From NCBI RefSeq assembly GCF_028502605.1, contig NC_079237.1:2046001-2110000 (forward strand): DNA of 64,000 nt, given 5' to 3'. The position numbers and the translations under genes were made by a program. Position 1 is the stretch's first letter; each line of letters begins with the position of its first letter. This document shows, piece by piece, positions 30,892-41,680 of this stretch. The notes under the pieces were generated by a model. That model was not told where the DNA came from and searched no databases. It saw nothing but the letters and a program-made list of their open reading frames with translations. Source of the DNA: Trichoderma breve. Its lineage: Eukaryota; Ascomycota; Sordariomycetes; Hypocreales; Hypocreaceae.

Positions 30892-33608
30892 TTATTCCCA
30901 TCTCCTCCACTCCCTACTCAGCTTGTCAATCTGTTCATCCGTCCATGCGGTATTGCGCTTATCTTTGACGAGACCGAGAAACTTGTTGTGTACGTCCTTC
31001 TCAATCTTCAATCTCTCTCGAACTTTCCCCTCAAGATATTCGGGGTCCTTATTCCTACAGGCCCTCTTGAAAACTTCTCTCATCCTAGGAGAGTAGAGCT
31101 GGCAAGTTGCAACAGGCAGCTTCGTGGGCTTCTGGTAAAAGTTTTGAGCAATCACGTTGTCCTCTGTGCGCTGAGGCCGAACAACATCTTCGTAGCATTC
31201 TCCACAAACGGTGAAATCCGGTAGATACTCCATGACGTACCAGTATCCATCGCTCACCCGGCGGTCTTCGCGACACTCATTCAGAGTGCTCAGCCGTGTA
31301 AGCATCATGGACAAATCGCCGATGTCTGGCTTTCGGTTGGTCACATAGCCCTTGTCGGACGTTGTCTCAAATGCGTCAAAGAAGAGTACAAACTGCTTTC
31401 TCTGGGGCGTGAAGTGAAGAGAGCACACGTTTCGTGTGGGCTCGCCTCGAGAATCGAGCGGGATGAAAACGCCGGTGAGGTTTGGAAACAAGGTCTCCAC
31501 CGTCTTCGCGCATTGGTAGCATACCGCAAACTCGGGCACTGGCCGCCTCGTGTAGGGGTCTTTGACAGAATACCAGACTCGGGTTACCTTTCGTTCCAGG
31601 GGGCACGGATAATCGCGAGACTCCATCATGACGTTTGCCAGAGCATGAAACAATTGCAGGTCTGGCACTTTGTGTTTCAGCGTGAGTAGCCAGGCGATCC
31701 GATACCACGGGGATGATCCGAAATCGCATGCAATTGGGGTACTAGTCGACCGCAACACTGGGTGAAAGTGAGTTCGAAACTGGGTTTCTGCAAACACGGT
31801 ACCGTAGCAATCGGGGCAGATGTTGAAATCCGTCCGGGGAAGCGTAAGCCAATCCATCTTGCCTGCCACCGCCACCGTGCGCTTGCATTCTGGTATCTTT
31901 GGAAGATCAGATTGCCCTTCGTGATCTTTCGACTCAGAATAACGCCGGTATGACCCAACTGTTTGGTCCGGACGTACCCCAGATTTGGTAGGGTCAAAGG
32001 GGGGAGGCTGCCAAGGCTTCGTCACCACAGATGGCTCTTTGGGGGTCGGTGATCTAATAGACTTGTCATCCGGTGCGATAAGCTCGTCGTCAACTTGAGG
32101 GATGGGTGGCATCAAGACGGATGACGCGCTGATCGTTTGTGACTGCCGCATATCATCGTCCTCTGCGGATGTCTCTGGCCAAGCAACGATGGCATCATCA
32201 TCATCCGGATAAGGAAGATAAATCGTCGGGGGAGTACGATTCTCTAGTGTAGTCTTGTCGCGGCTGATTGGAAAGGTAGTGGAAACCCGACGGTTCGGTG
32301 CCCAGTCCTCTGGCGGCTCGGCTGGCGCTATGGGCATGGTAGGAACTCTTGACGGAGAGCGAGAGTTTTGGCCGCTTGCATCGCCTCTGCGCGACGATGC
32401 AATGGACGCGCGGTCGTCGTCAATGATGACGGGGTTTTCTCTTCTATAAGACGTACTGAAGGCTTCATCCCGCGGAGAATTTTGGTCTTTAAGCTTGGAT
32501 GGGGACGGAGCTCTCAAGTTTTCGACGGGGGCTGGCTTGTAGGCCGCATAGGTCCCTTCTCTCAAATCATCCCGTGGTGGTCGGTTACCATCTAGAGGCC
32601 GAGGTCCGTTGACGCGGTCGTTCGAGGCAGGTCTTCGGAATGGTTCGAAGCTTGAGTTTGGCCTCTCTGCCGACACTGTTGCGCTTCGTCGATGGTACTT
32701 GTCGTCGTCCCGCCTCTTGTCCTTTGAATCTCCCAGACTGACGCTACTCTGGGTGGGCGGCTGGCCATATCCATGATATGTCTTATCTCGACCACTCGAC
32801 CCATGCTTTGTTACCTGCGGCGAAAGATAGTCCTCCCCATACTTGCGATACGACTGAGAAAATTCTGGACGGATGCCACTAGCAGCAGATTTGCTTCGGT
32901 GATGACTTGGTACCCGGTCCTCGTCTATGTCTGTCTCCAGCCGAGGCAAATCTTGCCTGCTCTTACGTCTCTCTAGCCTTGGAGCAGCGTCGTCAAGGCG
33001 ATCGGAGTCCTTCTTTTCAGGTTCGTTGGTTCTTCGCGTATATGCCTCAGGTGAAGGAGACGCAGATGCTTTTTTCCTCTCCTTCTTCTTTTCCTTCTCC
33101 TGGCGAAGCTTTTCTCTAGATGCGCTGTCATCAGACGCACTCTCTGAAGTGCTCGGCTTGACCGATCCTGGTACAATAACAAAGCGGCGTTCAGGGTTAT
33201 ACTCATGGACTTCGAGCATGAGTGGCTGCTGGTCAACTTCTCCTCTTGATTGGGGCTCTTCTTCCTCAACAGTTTCGACGCGGCCGCCAAATTCTTTCGC
33301 GATTGACTCAGCTTCATCCTCGACAGTGGGCGGGGGCAGCAGTGAGCGGCGCCGATAGGGAATGTCGTCGTAGTAGCGAGGCGCTACACGAGATACAGGT
33401 GGCTCAGTCGACTCGTATAGGCGCCCAGGGCGAGTCGAAGAATCGACGGATGCACTGCTTAGATTTACATGGTCATTATTTGTCTCCAAATGAGGTGCAG
33501 GAAGGCAGCCATGGATCAGCGCAGCACGTACGAATGGCCATGCTTAGCTCTAGACGTGGTGAAGAACCCCGTCTGGAGCATGTCATGTATGTCGAGGGAG
33601 TTGCTCAT
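30892..33608 (-). CDS. Fungal protein with disordered N-half and threefold Cys-motif repeat
   Basis: Two exons in my model: 33608-33532 and 33454-30892, giving 879 residues. The large frame has no ATG near its 5' end, only a TTG at 33489. An upstream ATG (MSNSLDIHDMLQTGFFTTSR) joins it in phase across a 77-nt intron with a GTACGT donor and AAGCAG acceptor. Residues about 1-540 are low-complexity, Ser/Arg/Pro/Asp-rich and likely disordered. From about 560 three similar units follow, each opening with a Cys pair (CPDCYGTVF near 569, CYQCAKTVE near 671, CGECYEDVV near 774) and each carrying a later Cys (IACDFG, NVCSLHF, ATCQLYSP). The spacing is about 102 residues. The pairs suggest zinc binding. 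I recognise no named domain and no membrane segment. Function unknown. Confidence 0.8.
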
Positions 33609-34770
33609 TTTGACCCGTCGCTAGATGCTGTATCCCAGATCCCCAGGGTAAAGAGGCCAGCGACAGGCTCTGTTGGATGCCAGGCCAGGGCGTGAATGCG
33701 ACGCGCCGAAATTGGTCGGCCAGAGGCCCAATGTGAGCAGCGTTGCAGGGCCCGCGATGGAGCTTGGACAGGAGCACGTATCGAGATCCAATGATGAGGC
33801 AGAGGTCCGCAGGCCAAGCTGTCGAAAACCCACAGCAGCGTGCCTCTGGAGAGTAAACAGCAAATCTTGGTGCAAGACGATGGTCAGGATGGTTTGGCAG
33901 AAAACCCACCAGACGTCAGCGGTGCCGTGCTTTAAGACGATCCGAGCTGGAGGCCATCAAATGACATCGTGGTGGGGTCTGGGCTGTTTTATTCTAGCGG
34001 CCTGGCGGCCCGCTTTGAGGGGTCCCGAGTGCTATAACTGCCTGCTGGGTACCTGTAAGTACCTGAGCCTTGCACCTTGTTGCCACTCGTGCCCAACCCT
34101 TGCCCTACCAAAGAGCTCGAGATGCCTAAATAGCCATCAACGCCGATTCAGGTGCGTGTATATCTGACAGGGCTGTGCATGGGGGTTAATGAGAGTTTTG
34201 CTGGATGCGGAGAACTAGAACTTGGTCCCGTGTCTGGTGCCTGTCAAGGCTTGAGCTGTGGCCGATTGAGTTGGCTCGCCTGCTACAACTAACAGCTGTG
34301 AAACTGAGACCAGCATTGCACAGATGTCGATGTCCCCCCATCCTTGGACCACCACATCATTATGCGCCAAGCTGGCCACATGGAAATCGACGAATCATGT
34401 AGCTTGCCCTAGTTCGTCTCTTGGAGTGCTAATTGTGAACGCCGAGGGCTCTGATGGCCTCTATCTTGTGTGTACTTCCCCGCCCGACATTCTATTCGCC
34501 GATGCGCTGTGAGGTGACCAAGGGTGACGTACAGGGTAACTCTGGTCACTGTGCAAGCGGTGATCAGCATCGAAGTTATGTCTCTGGCCATCTGACACAT
34601 TGCCAGGTTTGTCCGTATGTATTCCGCCATCAAAACCTGCTGTCTACGGCAGAAAGAAGCTTGCTTGTGTTGTGCTGTGGCGAGGCCGCCGAGTCAAACG
34701 CACTCTAAGTATAAGAATTGCTGCGGTGGGGCTCTGCTGTGAGGCTCTTTTGGAGGCGCACTTGCAATTC

Positions 34771-34875
34771 ATCCAAATGCTTACTTGGATGGCCAAAGTC
34801 TCCATAACAATGCCACACCTACTGCATAAACTCGCGCTTGTATACTCTTATGGGAATTGGTTAAATAGATCTACC
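34771..34875 (+). repeat. Diverged direct repeat, copy A
   Basis: Shares GCAAAGTCTCCATAA-like, ATGCCAC, TACTGCATAA and TATACTCTTATGGGAATTGG in order with the copy at 34961, with small insertions and deletions. Copy spacing is about 190 bp. Identity is high only in the blocks. Confidence 0.8.
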
Positions 34876-34960
34876 TCTATAATAAGATTTGCCTAGTGTT
34901 TGATATTATCTGCGACACGAGATGCTGGATAGCAAAGTTGGGGTGCTGAATAGGCGTTGC

Positions 34961-35060
34961 TATCAAATGTTTACTTTGACGGGCAAAGTCTCCATAATGC
35001 CACTTACTGCATAATATGCCTCTATACTCTTATGGGAATTGGAAGCGACCTACCTACTCG
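34961..35060 (+). repeat. Diverged direct repeat, copy B
   Basis: Partner of the copy at 34771, a little shorter by small deletions. The 20-base block TATACTCTTATGGGAATTGG is identical in both. Confidence 0.8.
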
Positions 35061-35425
35061 GGAAAACTCCATACGCGGAACAGCATCTCGATTCAAAAGT
35101 AACAATGTCTACGGCGCCATGTTGCTCATGTATAAATATGTATTAATTAATTGTCGTATTAGGTCCGTCGTTATTATTGCACCACTCTCATCAGATCATA
35201 GCGCGTGAATTAGGTATAAACAGTTGCAAAAGTAATGCGTGATAAGGCCACCTTGGCCACATCCATCCAGCCCGCCTTTTTTGAGTACCCAATGTTTTCC
35301 AGGCACAACCCCATCATGGTTCCTCGACAGTATGGCATTCGTACAACAAGTCGCCCTCCAGAAGTAAATGCGCAGGGCTAATAATATCCGTGGTCGTTTT
35401 GCTTAGCCGTCAAGTCTGCCCGTGC

Positions 35426-35914
35426 TTACTCCAGGAGGTCCCGGATATCCTCGTCAGATTCCTCCTCGTATCGTCGTCTCTCCTCGGCTTCCAGCATCTT
35501 CCTCAGCATCTTCCTCTGCCTGACTCGTGCCTTGGAGCCCCAGTCGGCACTGGTTCCATCGGCGTGTTCATCCGCATCCACATCAATCTCTGCTCCGGCG
35601 TTCAGGCCACGCAGCTCATTGGGCGACATTTTGGCCACCGCTTCTTTGGCCGCAGCCTTGTCCTGCTCATCCTGCTTTTCCAGCGTCCTCACAGCGTGCT
35701 TGGTAGAGTATTTGAGGATGTGTGGCCGTATCAGCAGGTATGTGCAGACGATCATGACGAGCCGAAGCCAGCCGTGTGTTGATATGTCGGTAAAGCTCTT
35801 TTGCAGGTTGTTGGAGGCATTCTGGCCGTACTGGGACAATGAGGACACAACAGAGCCCAATGCATTCAGGGTAGCCTGGCCGGCACCGTCCTGCTGCTGT
35901 GATTGAGAGTCCAT
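35426..35914 (-). CDS. PGA2: PGA2-like ER protein-trafficking factor
   Basis: 162-residue single-exon homologue of yeast Pga2, an ER/nuclear-envelope membrane protein needed for processing of Gas1 and alkaline phosphatase. Residues about 49-68 (WLRLVMIVCTYLLIRPHIL) form a membrane segment. The family hallmark is at the C-terminus: DWGSKARVRQRKMLRKMLEA followed by an acidic EEERRRYEEESDEDIRDLLE-type tail. The N-terminus is Gln/Ser-rich. Length and layout match fungal family members. It is transcribed away from the EF-Tu gene with about 1 kb between the starts. Confidence 0.9.
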   Translation of the reverse strand: MDSQSQQQDGAGQATLNALGSVVSSLSQYGQNASNNLQKSFTDISTHGWLRLVMIVCTYLLIRPHILKYSTKHAVRTLEKQDEQDKAAAKEAVAKMSPNELRGLNAGAEIDVDADEHADGTSADWGSKARVRQRKMLRKMLEAEERRRYEEESDEDIRDLLE

Positions 35915-36959
35915 AGTATCAAGCGTGTGTAGCTCTCATAAAAGGGATGCAGAAGGGTGAAAAGATGCAGAGCCTTCACTGCAGTAGGTGAGGATTTTTA
36001 ATCCAAGGGGATGTATGTGTGTCGCACAGGTGAAGGCAGCCTCTTCTAGTAGCCTATAAGGAATATGCTTTCCGAGAGGAATGAGGCAAGACGAGCTTTT
36101 TGTAGGTAATGAGAAGTTATGTTGAGAGTTCAAAAGGCAAACTTCCAGAGGGCGGGTGGAAGTTTTTGTTGGACACCGACAACGGCAAAATCCTTAGTGA
36201 AGACGGCGTGCCCCGGACTATTTCTCCGAGGCTGCCGGTTGGACCTGGCGGGCCCGATTGGCCCGATGGAGCGCCATTTAGAGGCCGTACAATAGTAATG
36301 GCTTCTCGTAGATGCGACTACAAAGGCGGAATTGAGAAAACGAGTAAATGCAGCGATAATTGATAATTGAGCTTTTAAATTTTACCATATTGTGATTCAT
36401 TGCTTGCGTTTCGAAAAAATTGAATTTCATTCACTGGGCGACTCATAAAAAGTCCTCTGGCCTCCGAGAATTCCTGACCGCAACGCTCATCCGCAACCGA
36501 GTCTTTACGGCGTCGCCGTGTAGACACTTGCGCGCTTTTTTATATTGCCCCCCTGTCCTAAGTCAGCAGCAACTTGAGTTACTTATAAAGAACAAATAGA
36601 CTTCCTGGCCTATGGATTTTGAAATGCGATTTGTACCATCAATGAATGGTTCATTGTAGAAGACGCTGTGTCTCTGTGCATTATGATTTTATAGGTACCC
36701 ATCTAGCCGTCTTTACGTGTAAAAGTACAGTGACCAATCACGTGACGCTATTTCTACGGCAGCAAGGCAGCATGTTTCCAATCGGCATAGCGCAAAAGCT
36801 CTCAATGCTGGTGAGCTCACAAAAATTTCGTCGGCACTCACCCCAGAACGCCTGATCCGGCGCTGTGCAATTTTCCCCTCCCCCACCGTCCAAATATTTT
36901 TTTTTCTTCCTCTTCTCTTCTTTCGACCGGCATTGTGTATTTCATACCAGCGGCGCAAC
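35915..36959. promoter_or_regulatory. Divergent promoter region of PGA2 and EF-Tu
   Basis: 1045 bp between two divergent starts. An 84-residue frame at 36109-36363 lacks signs of a real gene. A pyrimidine-rich tract (36872-36928) precedes the EF-Tu start. Confidence 0.6.
36739..36744. promoter_or_regulatory. CACGTG box upstream of mitochondrial EF-Tu
   Basis: Context CCAATCACGTGACG, with a CCAAT box overlapping its left side, about 215 bp before the start codon. Confidence 0.5.
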
Positions 36960-38434
36960 ATGTCGACTGCATTCAGATCAATTGCCCCGTTTCTGCGGAC
37001 GGCCCGGCATGGCCTCAAGGCCGGCAGCATCAACCCGCTGCAGGCTGCGCTCAAGAACAACCGAAGTGCCGCTGGTGTTCTCAACATCGCTCGCACATAC
37101 GCTGTTTTCGAGCGAACCAAGCCGCACGTGAACATCGGTACGATACCTTTTGGCTTGAATTGTTGAAGAGATTTGGTATTAATAGAGATTCTGTTATAGG
37201 TACTATTGGTCACGTCGATCACGGAAAGGTTAGTTCACTACAGCCTCTTACAAGACCAATGTCAAAGCGATTTTATATTGACCAGTTTCCGCAACTATAG
37301 ACCACTCTCTCTGCTGCCATCACCAAGCGACAGGCAGAGAAAGGCCTGGCCAACTTCCTTGAGTATGGCGCCATTGACAAGGCTCCCGAGGAGCGAAAGC
37401 GAGGTATCACCATTTCTACCGCCCACATTGAGTACTCAACAGACAACCGCCACTACTCCCACGTCGACTGCCCTGGTCACGCCGATTACATCAAGAACAT
37501 GATTACTGGTGCTGCCAACATGGATGGTGCCATCATTGTTGTTGCTGCCTCTGACGGTCAGATGCCCCAGACCCGTGAGCACTTGCTCCTTGCCCGACAG
37601 GTCGGTGTCCAGAAGATTGTCGTCTTCGTCAACAAGGTTGATGCCATTGATGACCCTGAGATGCTGGAGCTCGTCGAGATGGAGATGCGTGAGCTTCTCA
37701 CCACCTACGGCTTTGAGGGAGACGAGACCCCCGTCATCATGGGCTCTGCCCTGATGGCTCTCCAGAACCAGAAGCCTGAGATTGGTGAATCGAAGATTGA
37801 CGAGCTGCTCAAGGCTGTCGACGAGTGGATTCCCACCCCCGAGCGTGACCTTGACAAGCCCTTCCTCATGTCTGTCGAGGATGTCTTCTCCATCTCCGGT
37901 CGTGGTACTGTCGTTTCCGGCCGTGTCGAGCGCGGTGTCCTCAAGCGTGACGAGGAAGTCGAGCTTGTCGGCAAGGGCATCGATCCCATCAAGACCAAGG
38001 TTACCGATATCGAGACCTTCAAGAAGTCTTGCGAGCAGTCCCAGGCCGGTGACAACTCCGGTCTCCTCATCCGTGGTATTCGCCGTGAGGATGTTCGACG
38101 TGGTATGGTCGTCTGCAAGCCCGGCACCGTCAAGTCGCACAAGCAGTTCCTCGCCTCCCTCTACGTCCTCACTAAGGAGGAAGGTGGCCGTCACACCGGT
38201 TTCCACGAGCACTACCGACCCCAGCTCTACCTGCGTACCTCTGACGAGTCTGTCGACCTGACATTCCCTGAGGGTACCGCCGATGCTTCTGGCAAGATGG
38301 TCATGCCCGGTGACAACGTCGAAATGGTTGTCACCCTGACCAACCCCAACGCTATTGAGGCCGGTCAGCGATTCAACATCCGTGAGGGCGGCAGGACCGT
38401 GGCCACTGGTCTGGTCACCCGCATCATTCAGTAA
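36960..38434 (+). CDS. TUF1: Mitochondrial elongation factor Tu
   Basis: GTPase that delivers aminoacyl-tRNA to the mitochondrial ribosome. Three exons: 36960-37137, 37200-37228 and 37301-38434, giving 446 residues in frame. Residues 1 to about 48 are a basic, Ala/Arg-rich targeting sequence ([20 protein letters not shown]). The GTPase motifs follow: P-loop GHVDHGKT, RGITIST switch I, DCPGHADY (G3), NKVD (G4) and a GSAL motif (G5). Domains II and III end with [19 protein letters not shown]. The 29-nt middle exon encodes almost exactly the P-loop. Very strong codon bias produces a false 258-codon frame on the opposite strand. Its head-to-head neighbour is PGA2. Confidence 0.98.
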
Positions 38435-39215
38435 ATGTAACGATTAAAAACAACCCTGGAACAGCGTGGAGTTGTTGGAACGGAAAACAAAATAAAAAAC
38501 GGTTGGGAAACTGGACAGGATGCATCCAAGAAATGTACATGTTAAAACTTGGTCACAGGTTCCCCCGTTTGAGCCAAATTGAGCTCGTGTATAAGTTGTA
38601 GGAGGAAGTGGGCACAAAAAATCTCCGCTTTGCTTCTTCCTTAATGTCTTGATATATGTTGTACTTTAGACGGGAGGGTTGGGGGCAGAAATAGAAATGC
38701 AAATAAAACCCCCTTTTCTTAATTTACTGGTTCCAGGTTGTAAAGATGTGAACCGCCTCGCCTTTGGGATGCATTTAGGGAGACAATGAAAGGGGGTGGC
38801 TAGGATGAAATGTCGCGGACCAAATCACTCAATAAATGCACGCATCCCGCATTGCCAAAATAGATGCCTGTCACTGCGACTGGACAGCCTACGAGAGCGC
38901 TGCGGCGTGAATCAAGAGAGAAAGAAAACTTTTCAGTCCATGGCATTCATAGGTCTTCATCTCGTCATCTCCCAGCATAAAGAAATAGCACACCAACAGA
39001 GCGGGACGCAGTATGAAATTTTTTTCGAATGCAATGGTATTCGTCTATCCTCGGAGGATGTTCGTCAGACGCACGATCTTTCCTTAAAACCAAGCCATCC
39101 ATTAAACTCCGGTTCCAGGCGGCCGCCCTCCGAGTGCTTTTTGTGTGTGGCCATCAAAAACGCAGCACGCATCCGTCAATCCCTTGCCCCCCTCGGAAGC
39201 CCCCATACAACTCCT
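38435..39215. other. Convergent 3' region of EF-Tu and S29
   Basis: About 780 bp with A-rich 3' flank of EF-Tu (AATAAAAAAC near 38490). Open frames at 38796-39248 are not conserved-looking and overlap the S29 3' end. Confidence 0.5.
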
Positions 39216-39674
39216 TTATCGGTACTGCAAGAAACGAAGACACGTTAGCTGCTGTTTCTCAAATATCGTATCCTTGATTCCCTTTTCTCTATTCCCTTTG
39301 TATGTTTCCCCCTTCTCCCTAGCTCTTATCGGTTGGTTCTGGATGCTCACCTTGTGGAAACCAATGTCCTTGGCCTTCTCACGGAAGCATTGACGGCACA
39401 GGTTAAGGTCGTACTTGCGGACCAGACCGGCAGTGTGCTTGCAGACGCGGCTATAATGAAGAAAACAAGATCCAGTTAGCGGTCGGCTTCTTTGTCAATT
39501 TTGTTCGCGATTCGCCCAATTTCCATCCTCCTAGTTTGACATTCGCTTGAAGTCGTGCAAGGGGAAAACAACCCAAGCTCAGAAAATAAAGGGTAGCATC
39601 AGGGCGTCATACCATTGGCGAGAGCCCTTGCCGTAGTTTCGCGGGCGCGAGTTCCAGACGCTTTCGTGGGACAT
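39216..39674 (-). CDS. RPS29: 40S ribosomal protein S29 (uS14)
   Basis: Small-subunit zinc-ribbon protein of the 40S head. Three exons: 39674-39613, 39450-39351 and 39224-39216, giving 56 residues, exactly the usual length. It starts [20 protein letters not shown]; the zinc ligands are Cys21, Cys24, Cys39 and Cys42, within QCRVCKHT and LCRQCF. The C-terminus is KDIGFHKYR. The last exon is only nine bases and encodes Tyr-Arg-stop behind a 126-nt intron with a TTGCAG acceptor. It is divergent from the PDI gene, with 550 bp between the starts. Confidence 0.97.
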
Positions 39675-40224
39675 GATTGCGGTTGTGGTGTTGCAAGATG
39701 GTGATTTCGCGAGGGCAGAAGTGGGCTGAAATTTTGTGTGAATTTTGCTATGGTCTATGCTTCAACCGATTGGAGGGTTGTCAGCCCCGGCCGAAGCGGG
39801 CCACCAAATCTCAAAGGGCAAAGGGGGGAATTTGCGTGTGTCACGTGCAAACTCCCGTGATGCGCTTATCCTCACGTGAAACCGTTGAAGGAAAATGATA
39901 AACAATGGCGAGGGAGCTCCAGTGGGGCTTGGGGGCGAATGCCTCCCTCGGTGAGGTGAGCCCACTAATCGCAGGCCGAGCTCCCCGCCTTGCCTGAGCC
40001 AACCGCATACCTGGACTTGGAGCAAGCTGTCCTCTTTTTATGCCCTTGATTTCAAAGCACTATTTCAGGTGACTCGCCGCTGTGGTTTTGTTATAAGTGG
40101 TGTTTCTGGCTGGTCATAGCAATTACCCATCAATTATAGCACTTCGTTCCCACTACAGTTGATACCCGGTCACGCTTTTTCCATCCAACATCCACATACT
40201 AGATCTTGCCTTGCCTAATACGTC
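39675..40224. promoter_or_regulatory. Divergent promoter region of S29 and PDI
   Basis: 550 bp with two CACGTG boxes, at 39842-39847 and 39873-39878, about 170-205 bp from the S29 start. A TTATAAG element near 40090 could serve PDI. I did not find a clear ER-stress (CCAAT-N9-CCACG) element. Confidence 0.55.
39842..39847. promoter_or_regulatory. CACGTG box upstream of S29
   Basis: Context GTGTCACGTGCAAAC, with a second box at 39873 (CTCACGTGAAAC), 31 bp away. Confidence 0.5.
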
Positions 40225-41387
40225 ATGGTTCTGATCAAGAGCCTCGTGCTGGCCGTCCTGGCCAGCTCGGTGGCTGCCAAATCGGCCGTTATCGACCTGA
40301 TTCCCTCCAACTTTGACAAGCTCGTCTTCTCCGGAAAGCCCACGCTTGTCGAGTTCTTTGCTCCTTGGTGTGGCCACTGCAAGAACCTTGCTCCCGTGTA
40401 CGAGGAGTTGGCCCAGGTCTACGAGTTTGCCAAGGACAAGGTCCAGATCGCCAAGGTCGATGCCGACTCCGAGCGGGATCTCGGAAAGCGATTTGGTATC
40501 CAGGGATTCCCCACGTTGAAGTTCTTCGATGGCAAGAGCAAGGAGCCGCAGGAGTACAAGTCGGGCCGTGATTTGGACAGCCTGACTGCCTTCATCACTG
40601 AGAAGACTGGTATCAAGCCCAAGAAGAAGGGTGAGCTGCCCAGCAGTGTTGCTATGCTCAACAACAAGAGCTTCCATGAGACGGTTGGAAGCGACAAGAA
40701 CGTGCTGGTTGCTTTCACTGCTCCCTGGTGTGGCCGTAAGTGCAGTCCCTGACCCCTTGATCAAGTGACGTTTGGTATTTACTGGTGCTGCTTCATCTAG
40801 ACTGCAAGAACTTGGCTCCTACCTGGGAGAAGGTTGCCCACGACTTTGCTGGTGATGAGAACGTTGTGATTGCCAAGGTCGATGCCGAGGGCGCTGACAG
40901 CAAGGCCGTTGCGGAAGAATTCGGCATCACTGGCTACCCCACCATCTACTGGTTCCCCGCCGGCAGCAAGAAGCCTACTGATTACGAGGGCGGCCGATCT
41001 GAGAGCGATATCCTCAAGTTTGTCAACGAGAAGGCCGGCACTTTCCGCACCGAGGGTGGCGAGCTGAGCGACGTTGCTGGCACTGTTGCTCCTCTGGATA
41101 CCATCGTGAGCAAGTTCCTCGGTGGTCTTTCCCTGACCGAGGCCGTTAGTGAGATCAAGAAGGGTGTTGCCGAGCTCAAGGGCACCGCAGAGGCCAAATT
41201 CGCCGAGTACTACGTCCGCGTGTTTGACAAGCTGAACAAGGATGCCAAGTTTGTCAACAAAGAGCTCACCAGACTCCGGGGCATCTTGGCCAAGGGTGGC
41301 CTTGCCAGTGGTAAGCGGGATGAGCTTAAGGTCAAAGTCAACGTCCTCAACAAGTTTACCCCCAAGGATGAGAGAGATGAGCTGTAA
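40225..41387 (+). CDS. Protein disulfide isomerase, TigA/ERp38 type
   Basis: ER-lumen thiol oxidoreductase for disulfide formation in secreted proteins. Two exons, 40225-40735 and 40801-41387, give 365 residues. Signal peptide MVLIKSLVLAVLASSVAA, then two thioredoxin domains (about 20-130 and 140-250), each with the active site WCGHC. The intron falls inside the second active-site motif, after the first base of its His codon. Residues about 265-360 form an ERp29-type C-terminal helical domain (KFAEYYVRVFDKL). The last four residues, RDEL, are an ER-retention signal. The two-domain plus ERp29 layout is that of fungal TigA/ERp38 and plant PDI-like 2 rather than classical four-domain PDI. Confidence 0.96.
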
Positions 41388-41452
41388 GCCAAATAAACCA
41401 CTTGGACATTGTTGAGAGAGGTCGAGAAAGATAGAGAGTGAAAGAGTAAAAC

Positions 41453-41490
41453 AGAGAGAGAGAGAGAAAGAAAGAAAGAAAGAAAGAAAA
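41453..41490. repeat. GA/GAAA microsatellite
   Basis: A (AG)n run passes into five to six AAAG units. It lies between the converging PDI and HSBP1-like genes, probably in 3' flank sequence. Confidence 0.9.
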
Positions 41491-41680
41491 CATTTGTCTA
41501 CTCTCAAGCGATGAAAGCATCTTAAATTGTATGAACCCTGAGTATACAGCTATCAAGACAAATGCATCATGATGAAGCTACAATAACCAACCAATTCCTC
41601 CCAAAACTCCGTACCTTTTTGACGGGCTCTGATCCCTAAATGAGCTTTGCGTAACTCAATTTATATCCTATTTCTTTCCA

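Larger units (their letters stand above)
33609..35425. other. Intergenic region with a diverged tandem repeat
   Basis: About 1.8 kb between the starts of the 879-residue gene and the end of PGA2. Open frames here are short and unconvincing. Two diverged copies of a roughly 100-bp sequence lie at 34771 and 34961. Confidence 0.55.

Noticed and set aside
33583..33909. Minus-strand frame of 108 codons upstream of the 879-residue gene
   Set aside because: It overlaps the proposed first exon in another frame and shows no domain or conserved-looking pattern; it is probably 5' flank.
36109..36363. 84-codon frame between PGA2 and EF-Tu
   Set aside because: It is short, low in hydrophobic pattern, in a divergent promoter region and without recognisable similarity.
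37436..38212. 258-codon open frame antisense to EF-Tu
   Set aside because: It mirrors the strongly biased EF-Tu codons; the composition is Leu/Asp/Thr-rich noise without domains. Similar frames occur opposite L4 (29227-29889) and PDI (40797-41507).
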